A stretch of 64,000 nucleotides of DNA from Saccharomycopsis malanga. Its lineage: Eukaryota; Ascomycota; Saccharomycetes; Ascoideales; Saccharomycopsidaceae. This document shows, piece by piece, positions 41,052 to 52,185 of this stretch. The notes below the pieces were generated by a model. The model saw only the letters and a list, made by a program, of their open reading frames with translations, was not told where the DNA came from and ran no database searches. Where the stretch lies: assembly GCA_004014935.1 (NCBI GenBank), contig CP025324.1, forward strand, positions 496,001 to 560,000. The letters run 5' to 3'. A program made the position numbers and the translations under genes. Position 1 is the first letter of the stretch. Each line of letters opens with the position of its first letter.

Positions 41052-41810
41052 ATGCAGTTCTCACCTCTTATTGCCTTGGCACTTTTACAACAGATTGCCA
41101 GAGCTGCTCCTTTGGCAGCTGAAGACTCTTCTTTTACTACTGATGGTACTAGTTTTACTTCTGTCATCCCATCAACAATCACCACCGTGGAAGAAGGTTC
41201 CACCACAACTTATACCAGTTTTTATACCACAATCATTATCACAGAGACAGTTCACATAAAAGGAAAGACCAAATATGTGACTCGTTATGGATCTCCGCCA
41301 GAAACATCAGAAGAAACTGCTAGTGCGGCTCCTTCATCTGACATTTCATCAGCTATTGCTTCTCAAACTGCTGCAACTACATTGACTTTGACATCAACCC
41401 TTTCGCCAAGTAGTGATTCATCTTCTTCATCAGAATCTTCTCAAAAGCCATCCAGCACTCAACAATCAACAGATTCTCAAGAATCATCAACTTCTCAACA
41501 ATCAACAGATTCTCAAGAATCATCAACTTCTCCACAATCTACAAGCTCTTCCACTTCCATACTTAGTCCATCAAGTTCTTCTTCAGCAGCAGCTAGCACC
41601 AAGGTCACAACCACTGATAATGTCTCAATATCAGAGTCGTTTTCTACAATAACGTCATCTCTAGATTCGCTGGCCACTCCATATAGTTCAACAGCTTCCG
41701 ATGGTACCTGTTATTTTTACTATGACTTTGGTGACGAAGATGATGAAACGGAAACAGATTATAGTTCCACTGTCACCAGCACAGTTTATGTTACTGTTAC
41801 GCAAAACTAG
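41052..41810 (+). CDS. Secreted Ser/Thr-rich cell-wall-type protein
   Basis: The 252-residue protein starts with a signal peptide (MQFSPLIALALLQQIARA, cleavage probably after ARA). A Thr/Ile-rich domain follows (TSFYTTIIITETVHIKG), then a long Ser/Thr/Gln-rich stalk that should be heavily O-mannosylated. The C-terminal part holds one cysteine and ends TSTVYVTVTQN. There is no hydrophobic tail, so a GPI anchor is not predicted; it may be secreted or wall-bound by other means. A perfect 36-base tandem duplication encodes two QQSTDSQESSTS units. The YVTVT-type motifs resemble yeast cell-wall mannoproteins, but I cannot assign a named family. Confidence 0.82.
   Translation: MQFSPLIALALLQQIARAAPLAAEDSSFTTDGTSFTSVIPSTITTVEEGSTTTYTSFYTTIIITETVHIKGKTKYVTRYGSPPETSEETASAAPSSDISSAIASQTAATTLTLTSTLSPSSDSSSSSESSQKPSSTQQSTDSQESSTSQQSTDSQESSTSPQSTSSSTSILSPSSSSSAAASTKVTTTDNVSISESFSTITSSLDSLATPYSSTASDGTCYFYYDFGDEDDETETDYSSTVTSTVYVTVTQN
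41460..41531 (+). repeat. 36-bp tandem repeat, two copies
   Basis: Two identical 36-base units lie head to tail inside the Ser-rich stalk of the secreted protein and keep the reading frame. Confidence 0.95.
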
Positions 41811-42884
41811 ACATATTTTTTGAACTGGTTTTATATTTTTGTTTCTCTTTGGACGGTTGCCTGTTTTTTCTTCTTTTTCTTTTTTTTGAATTTCCTTTAC
41901 CATTCTTGCCTGTATCTGTTTTATATTTTTTTCACCTCTTTTCTGACCCATATACCCTTATTTTTAGACCTCAACTCCGCATTTATGATATTCTTTATTG
42001 CTGGTGTCCCATTAATGAGTTGCTCTGTCGTTCAACGACACCTCAAATGGTTGATTGCCGCTGTTTCTTATAATCTCTACCAATTTCTATTTCTTATTTG
42101 TTTTTACCACAACACTCTTGCTTATATCCTTTTTGTTTTTACTACCAAAATATCCCACATAGACATTTCTTTTTACTTTCGGTTGGCCCTTTTGTTCTTT
42201 CAAAACCAACGTTTCTTGGTTTGCACACCTTACTGTTTGTTTTTTGGTTTCAATAAAACTTTATGATGAAAAGTTGTAGAATTACTTTGGGCCTTTGTCC
42301 GTTAGATGTTTCAAATTTTGCTTACATTTGTATCAAGGCAAGAGAATGAACTAGTTTGCAATATTGGCAAAAGAATGAACAAGTTTACAGTATTGACATA
42401 CAACATCTTCTTATTAGACTCTTCGTATCAGCATCTCTTACAAATCGAACATGACTAGAAACTGACATATGACCTACGTTTAATTCTTAACAAGATGCCC
42501 TGATTTTCGGTAATTAATAAAACTCTTATCAAGCGGTATCAATATAGATACCAGTATTCATTATATGGGGTGGATCATGTTGCCCGACCGACATCATAAT
42601 CATAAAGGGGGTCTCTGCGAAGAGATTCAGATACCACGGAAGAATCGCCTTGAATCACTCCACCGGATGAGCCGTTCACAACCTTGATACAAAACACCCT
42701 TGGAAGACCAACGGCTGCTAGGATATTGCCAACCCTGTCGCTGTTCTTTTCTTGTGCTGCTGTTTCTTTTTCCTGCCGCTATATAGGCTGCCGAACCGAA
42801 TCCGTCTGACGTTATATATGGTCTGCACACTTGAATACGTCCCCATGCCATATATCCACGCCAGCAGTTCCTAAGTATCTCAAC
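41811..42884. other. Intergenic region, T-rich then CG-richer
   Basis: The first 450 bases are T-rich 3' sequence of the secreted-protein gene (the 148-codon frame there is Phe-rich noise). The part after 42600 is less AT-rich and forms the promoter of the gene at 42885. Nothing else is supported. Confidence 0.5.
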
Positions 42885-45800
42885 ATGCTGATCTCCTCGA
42901 TATCGCGCAACTTGCTTCCCCAGAGTCTCTCGGGCAAGAGTCTGGACCAGTCTGGAAACAGCTCCAGCACGCTTTCGTTGGAACAACCTGCAAGCAAGTC
43001 AACAAGTAACGGTGTTTCCAAGCCCTTGAGAGCACCGCAAAAGTTTTTCAAAAAGTCTTTCCAGACTTCCACCGACACAGTCTACAAGTATATACGTGAC
43101 ACCAGTAGAAAGGAGAAGAGCAAAGCCGTAGAAAAACGAACAGAACACGATGTTTCCTCCGGCGATTCAACAAGACAAAGTTTTGATGTCGACGAGACCG
43201 CCACAATGGCGTCTTCTATCAAACAGAATCTTGTTCTGGTGAATACCCAGCCCAGAATGGTACTCAACTCTGTTGCCTGCTCTTCTCAGATGTTCAATAT
43301 TGATTCCACAAGCCCTTCAAACGGTCTGAGTATGCAAATCAGCAATCAGAACACCGTCAATACAACCCCCGGAACTTCTCTTGATAATGTTGCGTCATCT
43401 GCCACCCAGATGGTCGACCAGCCCAATCAGGATGACAATAACTTTTTTGATGCCGTGTCAAAAATGACCGTTAATCCACCAGCTTACGAAAAACAGTTGT
43501 ATAATGACAACTTGCCAACTTATCAGGTTCTTTCAGAACAAAAACAAATCGACGCCTACAAACATAATCTCTTTTTCCAGAATGCCGAGGAGGCAGAACG
43601 GCGTATTGATTCCAACATTGTAAAAAGCGCACATCTTCCGTCGTACTGTCCTACTAATTACAAGTTATCAGTGGCTATGGTCAAGTTTGAAAAAAACCAG
43701 ATATTGGACATTCTAAATGATAGCAATGTTTTCTACGAGGTGTCCAACAACTGCAAATGGCAGTTGATGCTTGTGGAGTTGAATTCCACACAGATAAACT
43801 TGTACCATTTGGATTTAAACGATTTTCTGTACAAAGAGCTAAACTTTTCCAGTGAAGAGGCGTTCACAGACCAAATCAGAGCTGATAAAGACGCTTTTTA
43901 CAACGACCACCAGTTCCGTCAAACCTTCTACGACCACACGTTTCCCAGCTTTCAGAAAGTGGACATGTTTGACGCGATCAATTTTGATAACGGCGTATTG
44001 CCTCTAGGAGCAGGCTCCCAATACTGTGCACACTATAACAGGTACTATGGCAACAATGAGAAGCTGAAGTTGAAGCAGACACTAGAACGTGGAGCAAAAA
44101 AGTCTGGCTTTTTCAAGAATCTCGGCATGTCGTCCTCCCCTGCTGATTTGGGTTATCTGCGTAAAAGAAGTAACTCTTCCGTCCATAATACCAATCTCAA
44201 CACCTACAGCATTCTTACCAAGGTAATCAAGGACCCGTTCCGTTACTTGTCAGAGTCAAAAATGATCAAGTCTTTGTCGTTACAGTATGGCAAGATTGGT
44301 TTGGCTAATGATTTTGTCTTTCTGAAAAAAGAACATCTTCTACTTGCTGCTATTTACGGCAACCAACACTGCCCTAATGCAGAGGTAATCACACACAATG
44401 TTCTACGTTTAAGATTGGAAGTTTATCAACTCTTGATCGATTTCAAATATCTAAACGAACTTATAAACTGGTACAATTATATTATCAATGGAATCGATGT
44501 TGCTCTAGACCTACAGGTACGTGACATGCCCAAATTTAATAACGTTCCATCAAGAAGAAGACGTCGCAGAAGACGCCATAAAAATAAAAAGAGCCAGCGT
44601 GCAAGAATGTTCAGATCAAGAGCATCAAGCACTGCCAACGAATTCTTGTCACGGTCCAGAAGAAATACTGTAAATAGCACCAGTCTGCAGCAGAATAGTG
44701 AAACTACCAGCAGAAACCATCGCAGACGGTCGAGTTTGTTTAGCAACAGTGACGCTGGATCTCTCGTCCATGAGTCTTTAGGTGCTAATAGTGGAGTCGA
44801 CGACCGATTTCCTCTGCTCAGCCGCATACGTACTAAAAACTCTCCCATTCTCAACTATTTCATGTCCGAATTCGAACCCAAACAACCTAAAACAAGTTCC
44901 TTCAGTAGTTTTGTGAAGAAAAGAAGCAATTCGAACGCTTCTCTGACATTATTTAGGTCCTTGACTGGCACGTCTAGCGGGTCCAAAGGGAAACAAAAAG
45001 TTGATGATTCTTTGTCAGTACCACCTCCTGTCAACAAAAGAAATACAGAACCAAACATGACCACCACTACTAGTAATTCGATTCCAACCAAGAAATCCAA
45101 TTTGTCCAAGAAACTATTCAAGTCTGAAACCGACAAAGAGGCTCGTACAGTTTCTTATGGTATAAACACTGCCTTTCAAGGAAATAGCGTTGCAAATTCA
45201 AACTTGAGAGCCTCGGAAGATTCAAAGGATTTCACTGGTAAGATTTCGGAAGATTCTAAAAATTCGAGTGGTAAAAGTTCGGAGGAATCTAAATCCAAAA
45301 CGTCAATCCCTATACAAATACCATATACTCGAAATTTGGAATATACAGTCCACGGAGCCATAAGCCCGGCAAAGAGCCCTTCATCGCCAGTAGCCAAAGC
45401 TGCAGCTGTGTTGGGCAATTCAAGAGAACGGTCTAATTCTCTTAACAAGCTTAGCATGGCACGTTCCAACTCTTTCTCACCTACTTCGCAGCTTTACCAG
45501 TACTCTCCGTTGATACCGCAGTTATCTCCAAGGGTATCAAAAGGCCGTGATCGGTCGAATTCTGTTGGCTCCAAATTCACTATTGATTCCAACAATAATG
45601 GGTTTCAAACAGGATCCAATATCAACCAATATGATGGCCAGTTGTCTAAAGTGCTCAGTGATTTCAAACTCCGTGCCGATTCTGCTGTCAGCATCACTTC
45701 TGGCTCTAATTCACCAGTGCTTTCTAATGGTAATGTGTCACCTACTCGCTCAGAGGTATCTTTTGAAAAAATGTTTGGCTTAATTGACAAAAAATCAATG

Positions 45801-46508
45801 GTGGATCTCGAGAATTACGAGCTCAACAATCCGTTATTTTCCAATTTAACAGATGTACTTGGCAACGATTTTAATTTGACTGCCGGTGAGAGCGAGATTA
45901 CCGATGAAGGTAAACGCATTCGTGAACAGTTGGATAATCAAGATAGTTCTGATAATCGTGATAGCTCAGATAATCATGAATTTACAGCCACGAGCAATGA
46001 AAGCGATTTTGATGAAGAAAAGGATGACGAAGACGAGTTTGACGAAGACGACACTGTAGAGGTTTTGGAAGACGAATATCTTTATCCTGAAGAAGAAGAG
46101 GATGATGAAGACGACGACGAGGAAGAATTCCATTTCCATTACGGGTTTGGATTAGCTTCGGGTATTAACCATGCGGGGATTGTCAGATCTGAAAACACCG
46201 ATATCAAATGGAATCCCGAAGATAAGAACCCAACCATCAGAAGAATTGTAAAAGACTCTTTGAAGAGTATGTCTGTTCTTAAGGGCACTGACAGCTGGAT
46301 CAACAACAAGGTGATTCGCGAGTCGGTGATTCCAAATTTGTACTATAGCAATAATGGCCATGTGACTATCAAACAATATAGAAGTTCCAAGTCTGGAGAG
46401 CTAAAAACGAAAACATTGCCTGACCGCAAAGCAAAGGTTTCTGCAAAAGTGAAGTATTTCAAATACTATCTTGTGGGTTTAAGCGGCCTCATCCAGCAAC
46501 TTGGTTAG
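42885..46508 (+). CDS. Large PH-domain-like protein, function unknown
   Basis: The 1207-residue protein begins at the ATG at 42885; the frame upstream lacks an ATG. Residues about 255-555 resemble the fungal PH-like module. They include LPSYCPTNYKLSVAM, WQLMLVELNSTQINLYHLD, a gap, then ANDFVFLKKEHLLLAA, NVLRLRLEVYQLLIDF, ELINWYNYIINGIDVALDL and RDMPKFNNVPSRRRRRRRR. The arginine run continues into a basic segment, a potential NLS or lipid-binding patch. The rest is Ser-rich with many RSNS-type sites, and an acidic stretch lies at about 1035-1085. A short conserved block precedes the end (RRIVKDSLKSMSVLKGTDSW, YYSNNGHVTIKQYRSS). The family name escapes me. About ten CTG codons are present, mostly in Ser-rich context. 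Confidence 0.82.
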   Translation: MLISSISRNLLPQSLSGKSLDQSGNSSSTLSLEQPASKSTSNGVSKPLRAPQKFFKKSFQTSTDTVYKYIRDTSRKEKSKAVEKRTEHDVSSGDSTRQSFDVDETATMASSIKQNLVLVNTQPRMVLNSVACSSQMFNIDSTSPSNGLSMQISNQNTVNTTPGTSLDNVASSATQMVDQPNQDDNNFFDAVSKMTVNPPAYEKQLYNDNLPTYQVLSEQKQIDAYKHNLFFQNAEEAERRIDSNIVKSAHLPSYCPTNYKLSVAMVKFEKNQILDILNDSNVFYEVSNNCKWQLMLVELNSTQINLYHLDLNDFLYKELNFSSEEAFTDQIRADKDAFYNDHQFRQTFYDHTFPSFQKVDMFDAINFDNGVLPLGAGSQYCAHYNRYYGNNEKLKLKQTLERGAKKSGFFKNLGMSSSPADLGYLRKRSNSSVHNTNLNTYSILTKVIKDPFRYLSESKMIKSLSLQYGKIGLANDFVFLKKEHLLLAAIYGNQHCPNAEVITHNVLRLRLEVYQLLIDFKYLNELINWYNYIINGIDVALDLQVRDMPKFNNVPSRRRRRRRRHKNKKSQRARMFRSRASSTANEFLSRSRRNTVNSTSLQQNSETTSRNHRRRSSLFSNSDAGSLVHESLGANSGVDDRFPLLSRIRTKNSPILNYFMSEFEPKQPKTSSFSSFVKKRSNSNASLTLFRSLTGTSSGSKGKQKVDDSLSVPPPVNKRNTEPNMTTTTSNSIPTKKSNLSKKLFKSETDKEARTVSYGINTAFQGNSVANSNLRASEDSKDFTGKISEDSKNSSGKSSEESKSKTSIPIQIPYTRNLEYTVHGAISPAKSPSSPVAKAAAVLGNSRERSNSLNKLSMARSNSFSPTSQLYQYSPLIPQLSPRVSKGRDRSNSVGSKFTIDSNNNGFQTGSNINQYDGQLSKVLSDFKLRADSAVSITSGSNSPVLSNGNVSPTRSEVSFEKMFGLIDKKSMVDLENYELNNPLFSNLTDVLGNDFNLTAGESEITDEGKRIREQLDNQDSSDNRDSSDNHEFTATSNESDFDEEKDDEDEFDEDDTVEVLEDEYLYPEEEEDDEDDDEEEFHFHYGFGLASGINHAGIVRSENTDIKWNPEDKNPTIRRIVKDSLKSMSVLKGTDSWINNKVIRESVIPNLYYSNNGHVTIKQYRSSKSGELKTKTLPDRKAKVSAKVKYFKYYLVGLSGLIQQLG

Positions 46509-47701
46509 GAAAACTTCTTTGGTTTAGCATGCATTTCACTTTTCAAAATATTTTCTTGCTTTTTGACTATTCTCGTCATAACATGCTACTTGTTCTCATG
46601 TTCTATACATATAGCAAACATTCTTGCCCTCGAAAAAGTTCAGATGTTTTCTCAGTTGGTTTTTACCTAATCATCTGTTGATTGATGGCAAGTGTTCCAC
46701 ATTTAATCACTTTTCTCTTTTGTTGCTTTTCAACATTCTTTTCACGACTCTTTTACCTTGTTTATGATAAGTTTCTTCTCTTTAATGCACAGCACCCGCT
46801 TCGTATTTACTTGTTTTCAAATTTGCGTAAGTTGCAGCTCAAACATTGATAATTAGTATAAGTAAGCGAGTAATTATGTGGATATTAAGGCTAAGGTCAA
46901 CATGCGTCTTCTCAATATCTAGTTCTAAAAATAATATTTTGCTGAAATCGCTCAGTATTATTGGAATTCACTCTCTGTCGCAGTAGAACTATGTCGAAGA
47001 ATGATGTTACTAATAAGAACCCTTCATTTTGAGTCCAGTATATACGCGCTACCTCTAACGAGAAATGATAAATCTCAGTGGGTGAAACCCATATCCCTTT
47101 CAGTATCTCAATGATTCTTCACCCTACTATTGATGATTTGGGTCCATTCTAGCCAAAACTGTTTATTCTGATTAAAAAAAAACATTAGTAATTTGAACAT
47201 AAATACGCCACATTGAGCAGTGTGCTATGTTGGCTACGAATAAATATCAATGTCTGAAAACCAGTAGTTATTTAGCAGTTGTTAGATGTACGTAGTTATG
47301 AAAACTAAATTGTATATGATGATACTATGATAGATAAAAAGCAGGACAAAAGAACTTGTCATAGACTAAACAAGGGGGTATTCTCAAGACGAAGAGTTTA
47401 TGCTCTGGGTTCGACAGTTAAGTTCTAAGGCAGATTAAGGCAAGAAACAAAATAACATAAAAACAAGAACAAGAAACAAGAGAAAAACAGATCTAAATAG
47501 CGCAGAGACGAATAACAAAAAGAAAAAGAAAAGGTAAAGAGAAGATAACTAATGAGCAGTATGACTAATAAAATTGATATTTACACACCGAGAAAAAACG
47601 GCGTATGTAGAAGTGAACATACAAGAGGGATTGGATAGAAAAAGGTGGTCGGAATATCTAACAAGAAAAGGATGAGAATGGGGAAAGGAGAGCGGCATAA
47701 T
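46509..47701. other. Convergent intergenic region with a degenerate SINE relic
   Basis: This 1.2-kb region lies between two convergent genes. It contains a probable old SINE copy (47037-47145, minus) and A-rich sequence with many AAGAA words near 47450-47600 (3' region of the next gene). No gene is supported. Confidence 0.5.
47037..47145 (-). mobile_element. Probable degenerate SINE fragment
   Basis: On the minus strand GGGTGAAGAATCATTGAGA, then GGGATATGGGTTTCACCC, and TAGCGCGTATATACTGGACTC follow the order of the SINE body and tail, with gaps. The identity is clearly lower than among the other copies. Confidence 0.35.
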
Positions 47702-48982
47702 CTACTCATTTCTTCCAGAGAAAAACGTAGTCACTTCCTCGCCACCCGAATATACAACTTTTCTAGAGAGTTTGGAGAAGCTGATGCCGTTTTCGTACTT
47801 TTTCTTTTCCCAAAACTCCAAGTTCTTTTCCAATGTCGCTTTGGCTGCAGCAAGTTTCTTTCTTGATTGAAAGTCGTGAATGCAAGGGTTTGGAGGCAAA
47901 CTGTCTTCGATAAACTTGATTTCTGCCTGTATTTTCTTGATTTTTTTCGAGATTTCGCGGTCAATAAGCTGCAACTGTTTGAGCTCGTGGTTTTTCTGGA
48001 TTTCCACTGAAGTGATAGAGCCTGTTGGGGATTTGGGGGTAGTTATTCTGCTAGCATTGCTGACTGAAGATGGAACTTTTCTAACAACCTTGAACTGTGG
48101 AATAGCGTGTTTTTTCTTCAAAGCAGTGACTGGCGAAAGAGGACTTTTAGGATTGGTGTAGTCTGTCTGGTTTTTATAAGCATTGTTGGTGGTGGAGATC
48201 AGACTGGTTCTAACGGTGGTAGTTGTGGAGTTGTTGTGCTGCGAATTATAACTTGTATTAAAAGACCTGTCTTCCAGAACGTTGGGGCTGAATGGATTAA
48301 TTGAATCATAGGACGTGTCACCGTGATTATAGGTACTGTCGTTGGAATGATTGCTGTTGGCAAAACTGTTAGATCTGGCACTTGCAGGCGGCGGTCTTCT
48401 ATGAGGGACAGTTGCTGAGGCGGTGGTTTCTTGGGGTTTGGTTTTGATAGGTCCTGTTAAACGAGGACTATTTTCTACGGATCGGGCGGGTGGTGGAGAT
48501 TTGATAGATTTTTCAAAGTTTGATCTGTAGCTCTTTACAGATAAAGGAGGGGATCTTACAGATTCTTCAGGCTCATTGAGATCCAAACCTTTCTTTATCT
48601 TGTCTTGCAAAGCTTTTATACTGTTGCTTACACCTTCCTTCTTCTTGTATGAGTAACTAGAACCAGTAGAGTCGTTACGTAAATGGCCACGGGACGCTGT
48701 AACAGCATGTCCACTTTGGCCAGCATGGCTGCTGGAACCACTGTTGAACGAAGAGTTGTTACTATTGCCCACTGCAGGAGATCCGGTGATGCTGGTGTCC
48801 ACTGGAGATACTCCAGAAAGGTCTGCATTTCTAGAATAGTCAGCATGTTCTGCATCTTCATTGAACGTGTGGCCGTCATCATCTTCCTCGCTATCGTTGA
48901 GTAGCGACTCAATGTACTTTTTGCTGTTGACCTTCTTATTCAACACATATTTCATCGACACCTTGTCAGCAGTATTAGACAT
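47702..48982 (-). CDS. Unrecognised Ser/Pro-rich protein with C-terminal coiled coil
   Basis: The 426-residue protein starts at the ATG at 48982 (MSNTADKVSMKYVL). Most of it is disordered and rich in Ser/Asn, with SPP, SPLS and RSNSF-type sites that suit cyclin-dependent or NDR kinases. Residues about 330-410 form a conserved-looking coiled coil (ELKQLQLIDREISKKIKKI, AEIKFIEDSLPPNP, AAAKATLEKNLEFWEKKK). The GISFSKLSRKV tail comes next. This layout is typical of yeast bud-neck or cortical scaffolds, but that is inference only and I cannot name it. Confidence 0.78.
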   Translation of the reverse strand: MSNTADKVSMKYVLNKKVNSKKYIESLLNDSEEDDDGHTFNEDAEHADYSRNADLSGVSPVDTSITGSPAVGNSNNSSFNSGSSSHAGQSGHAVTASRGHLRNDSTGSSYSYKKKEGVSNSIKALQDKIKKGLDLNEPEESVRSPPLSVKSYRSNFEKSIKSPPPARSVENSPRLTGPIKTKPQETTASATVPHRRPPPASARSNSFANSNHSNDSTYNHGDTSYDSINPFSPNVLEDRSFNTSYNSQHNNSTTTTVRTSLISTTNNAYKNQTDYTNPKSPLSPVTALKKKHAIPQFKVVRKVPSSVSNASRITTPKSPTGSITSVEIQKNHELKQLQLIDREISKKIKKIQAEIKFIEDSLPPNPCIHDFQSRKKLAAAKATLEKNLEFWEKKKYENGISFSKLSRKVVYSGGEEVTTFFSGRNE

Positions 48983-49946
48983 CTTGTATAACTGTCAAGT
49001 ATTTGTAGCAATATTCTTGACCAATTAATTGACAAGTTGAAATTCTGGAAAGAATCAGAACACTGGTAAAAGAGTATATGAATTGGTGATTCAAGCGGAT
49101 CAACTTGATGAAAAATGCTCCACGTATTCGAATTTGACCTTTTGATGACGTCTTGAAAAGCAGTCAACGAAAAAATAAAAATAATTTAATTAGGAACAAG
49201 ATGAACAGAACGCGTCTAACGAATAGTTATCTGAATATGGTAATTACTGGACGTATATATTTAAGGAGGGTCCGTTATGCCTTCTTTTGGTAACAACAGC
49301 TAATCGTTTTGAGGGTTAGCTTCTGGTTAAACTACTTTTTTTTCCCCCGTCTATCGAAATGATTCTAGACGTCTTTTTCCTATTAGTTTAAGATTTAGTT
49401 TTTCACGTCGTCTGTTTGCTTGACTTGACGGAGATCAATAAACAAATGTGCTGTCGGCTCTCGTTGGTGGTGTCTAGTTTTTCTCTCGTGCTAATTGAAA
49501 AATCCGCCTGGCCTGGCAGGGGACCGTTCTCACGCATGACAATGCCTGGCGACGTGTGCATGTCATGATACACGCATATTGGTGCCTGAATACGCGTCAA
49601 GGTTTTTCATGAAGCATCAGCATGCAACAATATGCATCCTCCTGTTTTATGACGCGTCTATTGCAGGATTCCGCATTAATAACGTTACTGCATTAGCCCG
49701 CCTCCTCATACAGGGTTACACTGCGACGGAACTAATTGCCATTCCCTGTCGGATTCGGTGCTTGATGCTTTAGATCAATGCAAATTTCAATCAAGATACA
49801 GGGAAGACATGTCTAGCACGTACTTAATTTTTGATCCTGAATTTTGAACCTGAAACAGAAAGTGGACCTGTTTCTGTCTATAAAAGCAAATGAAAAGGCA
49901 CTTTTTGCATAGAAGTATACGCAAGTGAACAAATCACAACCGCACC
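48983..49946. promoter_or_regulatory. Divergent promoter region before YJU3
   Basis: This region lies between divergent genes. A segment at about 49555-49680 is rich in ATGCG, GCATGC and ACGCGTC words, reminiscent of those at 40185-40262. A TATAAAAG at 49880 lies some 65 bases upstream of the lipase ATG and is a good TATA box. An oligo-T run is at 49337-49346. Confidence 0.4.
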
Positions 49947-50940
49947 ATGGCCGCCGCACAAGATATTCCAGAAACCCCATACATTCCAAAGATCACTCCT
50001 GTCAAAGACATTGTGAGGTTTGGGAAGGTTGATTTCCACACAGCCTATTTTGTATGTATCGCCTCATGTGGGACACATGTCTCAAGTACAACAGAACTCT
50101 AAATACTAACTAGGAAATATATAGGGTGTTCCAGAAGGTGTTGAATACAAAGGTTCTATTTTGTATGTCCACGGGTTTGCAGAGTTCTCCAGTCTCTATG
50201 TGAAGATCTCAGACGACCTTGCTCAGGCTGGCTATGAGAGTTACTTCTTTGACCAAAGAGGCTCGGGCTTTACTTCTGTAGGCAAGTTCAAAGGTCAAAC
50301 TAACGAGCATTACACGTTCAAAGACCTTGAACGATTTATTGAGCTGAGACTTGAACTGGTCAAGTCAAAGCCAAACCAAAAGTTTTATTTGTTTGGCCAT
50401 TCGATGGGCGGAGCAATCATCTTGAATTATACCATCATGGGAAAATACCGGGACCAAATCACTGGTGTTTTAATGACAGCTCCTTGTATCCGACTCCATT
50501 CGAAATCACAGCCAAACGTAGTGCTACGTGTTCTCCATCCTTATGTGGCCAAACTTCTTCCAAATGTTGCCTTCAACTCCAAGCTTGTGCTTGACTATAT
50601 TACTAGTCACAAGGACTGGCAATCGTACTTGATAGCTCATCCCTTGTCAACTCCAATTGGCTCTTTTATCATGTTCCAAGATTTCCTTCAACGTGGTTTG
50701 AAGCTTTTGAAGCCAGAATATGTCAAGAATGAGAGAAAAGACTTGCCAGTGTTGATTGTACATGGTACTGCTGATTACATCTGCGATATAGAGGGCTCGC
50801 GTACTTTCAAAAGGATTACCCCAGCAGAAGACTTTACTTTGAAAGAGATTGAAGGCGGAAAACACAATTTGTTGATTGAGTCTGACGGTATCTACAATCA
50901 GACTTATGAAGCTGTGATTGCTTGGCTCAATAGCCATTGA
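49947..50940 (+). CDS. YJU3: Monoacylglycerol lipase Yju3-like, two exons
   Basis: Exon 1 (49947-50051) encodes 35 residues starting MAAAQDIPETPYIPK. Exon 2 (50125-50940) completes a 306-residue alpha/beta hydrolase. Joining the exons gives HTAYFGVPEGVEYKGSILYV, which restores the first strand before the oxyanion region VHGFAEFSSLY. FGHSMGGAIILNY contains the nucleophile (Ser128), HGTADYICD supplies the acid and GGKHNLLIE the histidine. Yju3-type enzymes hydrolyse monoacylglycerols on lipid droplets and ER membranes and supply glycerol and fatty acids. An S. cerevisiae-sized protein (about 310 residues) is obtained only with the intron removed. The YJU3 name rests on motif resemblance. Confidence 0.85.
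50052..50124 (+). other. Spliceosomal intron of the YJU3-like gene
   Basis: The 73-bp intron starts GTATGT at 50052, has TACTAAC at 50104-50110 and ends ATATAG at 50124. The TAG only three bases after the branch point is too close to serve as acceptor. Phase 0; the splice joins TTT to GGT. Confidence 0.92.
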
Positions 50941-52185
50941 TGTTGGGCCCATATTCTGGCTTTAACTGATCTGCTTGTTTCATTAGTTATTCTTTTAGTT
51001 CAATCTTTTGATTTCTTCTTTCCTTTTACTACTTCTCATACTCAGTAAACTATAATCATATACGCAATTGCCACATAGTCCTGATTTAATTTGTTCTCCA
51101 CCTTTGTCAAATATTATATATTAATACTACAACCTTTATCAACTATTATACATTAAATACTACAATCATCACTACCAAACACCATCATGCTCTACAGCAT
51201 CCTCACATTCATATAAAGTTTCCTCGTAAAGTCTATCTGAGTATCCCTTCGCTGACCGATCCACAAGCAATCCCCGTACTCCGAATGGCCTTCAACACGA
51301 GTCATTACTTCGGATCACGGCATGTTTCGGGACAATGATGTATTACATCAATATCCAAATCCTCTACGAAGGTTGCAAAAGTTTGTTCGGATCGAATTTG
51401 ACTTCCGAAAATCCATCTCCTAACCTCAAATACAATGCCAACAAGAAGAGCTCAATTCATTCCGAAACAGTCTAAATAAACCGATGACCATAAAAAAAGA
51501 CGAAACTCCCTCTTGGCCTCAAAATAGTTGTGTGGTAAAGTCATATTATATAGTCTCTACATCCCTAAACCCGCCAAAGCTTCATCCGCCAAATCCCGCT
51601 ATGGTTATCTCCGACAGATCTATATCTTCAATTATATACAAACTTACAAGCGGATTTAACAAAGTCCCATTTTCCATCATCTAAAACTTATGCTATTTTG
51701 TCCTTTATTAACAATACCGAGAATATAGTTCAAGAGTGTTGCTGGTTATCCCCTAAATTCCTAAAACAGAGGTATCTCCGACATCGCAAACCATCTCAAG
51801 ACCTTACATACTATTTGAACACCCTTGGTGTTTATTATAAGAAACCAACTTCCTTTGATCATCTTTTGATATTAGTGCAGCCGTTCTGTTGATTCTCCAA
51901 TAGTGTGTGTCGAGCTAAAAGTATATGCTGGTCTCATCAACATATCCGATATTTTGGTCCCTAGTTGAACCGTGCAAAAGTTATAGCTTTGACTCCAAGT
52001 CGTATAGCTTTCAACTTCTAAAATTTGACTTTAAAGTAAGTCTGCACACAAAATATATTATTTTATACATACCAACTTGCACCTTTGCTATATAATCTTT
52101 TTCACATCTTTCATAGTCAATATAGGGTTCCACTACCATACCTCGCACTTGGCAAACCCCAGTATACATACCAAGCTGAATCACA
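50941..52185. other. 1.2-kb gene-free region with clustered CCG/CGG triplets
   Basis: After 250 bases of AT-rich 3' sequence, bases 51235-51780 have frequent CCGA, TCGGA, CCCGC and ATCCGCC words. This is unlike the neighbouring AT-rich DNA and similar in style to the region before 24241. I find no ORF with coding character. It may be a regulatory region for the small gene at 52186 or an old unidentified insertion. Confidence 0.4.

Noticed and set aside
41820-42266. 148-codon hydrophobic ORF downstream of the secreted protein
   Set aside because: It lacks an ATG start, and its Phe/Leu richness follows from T-rich 3' DNA.
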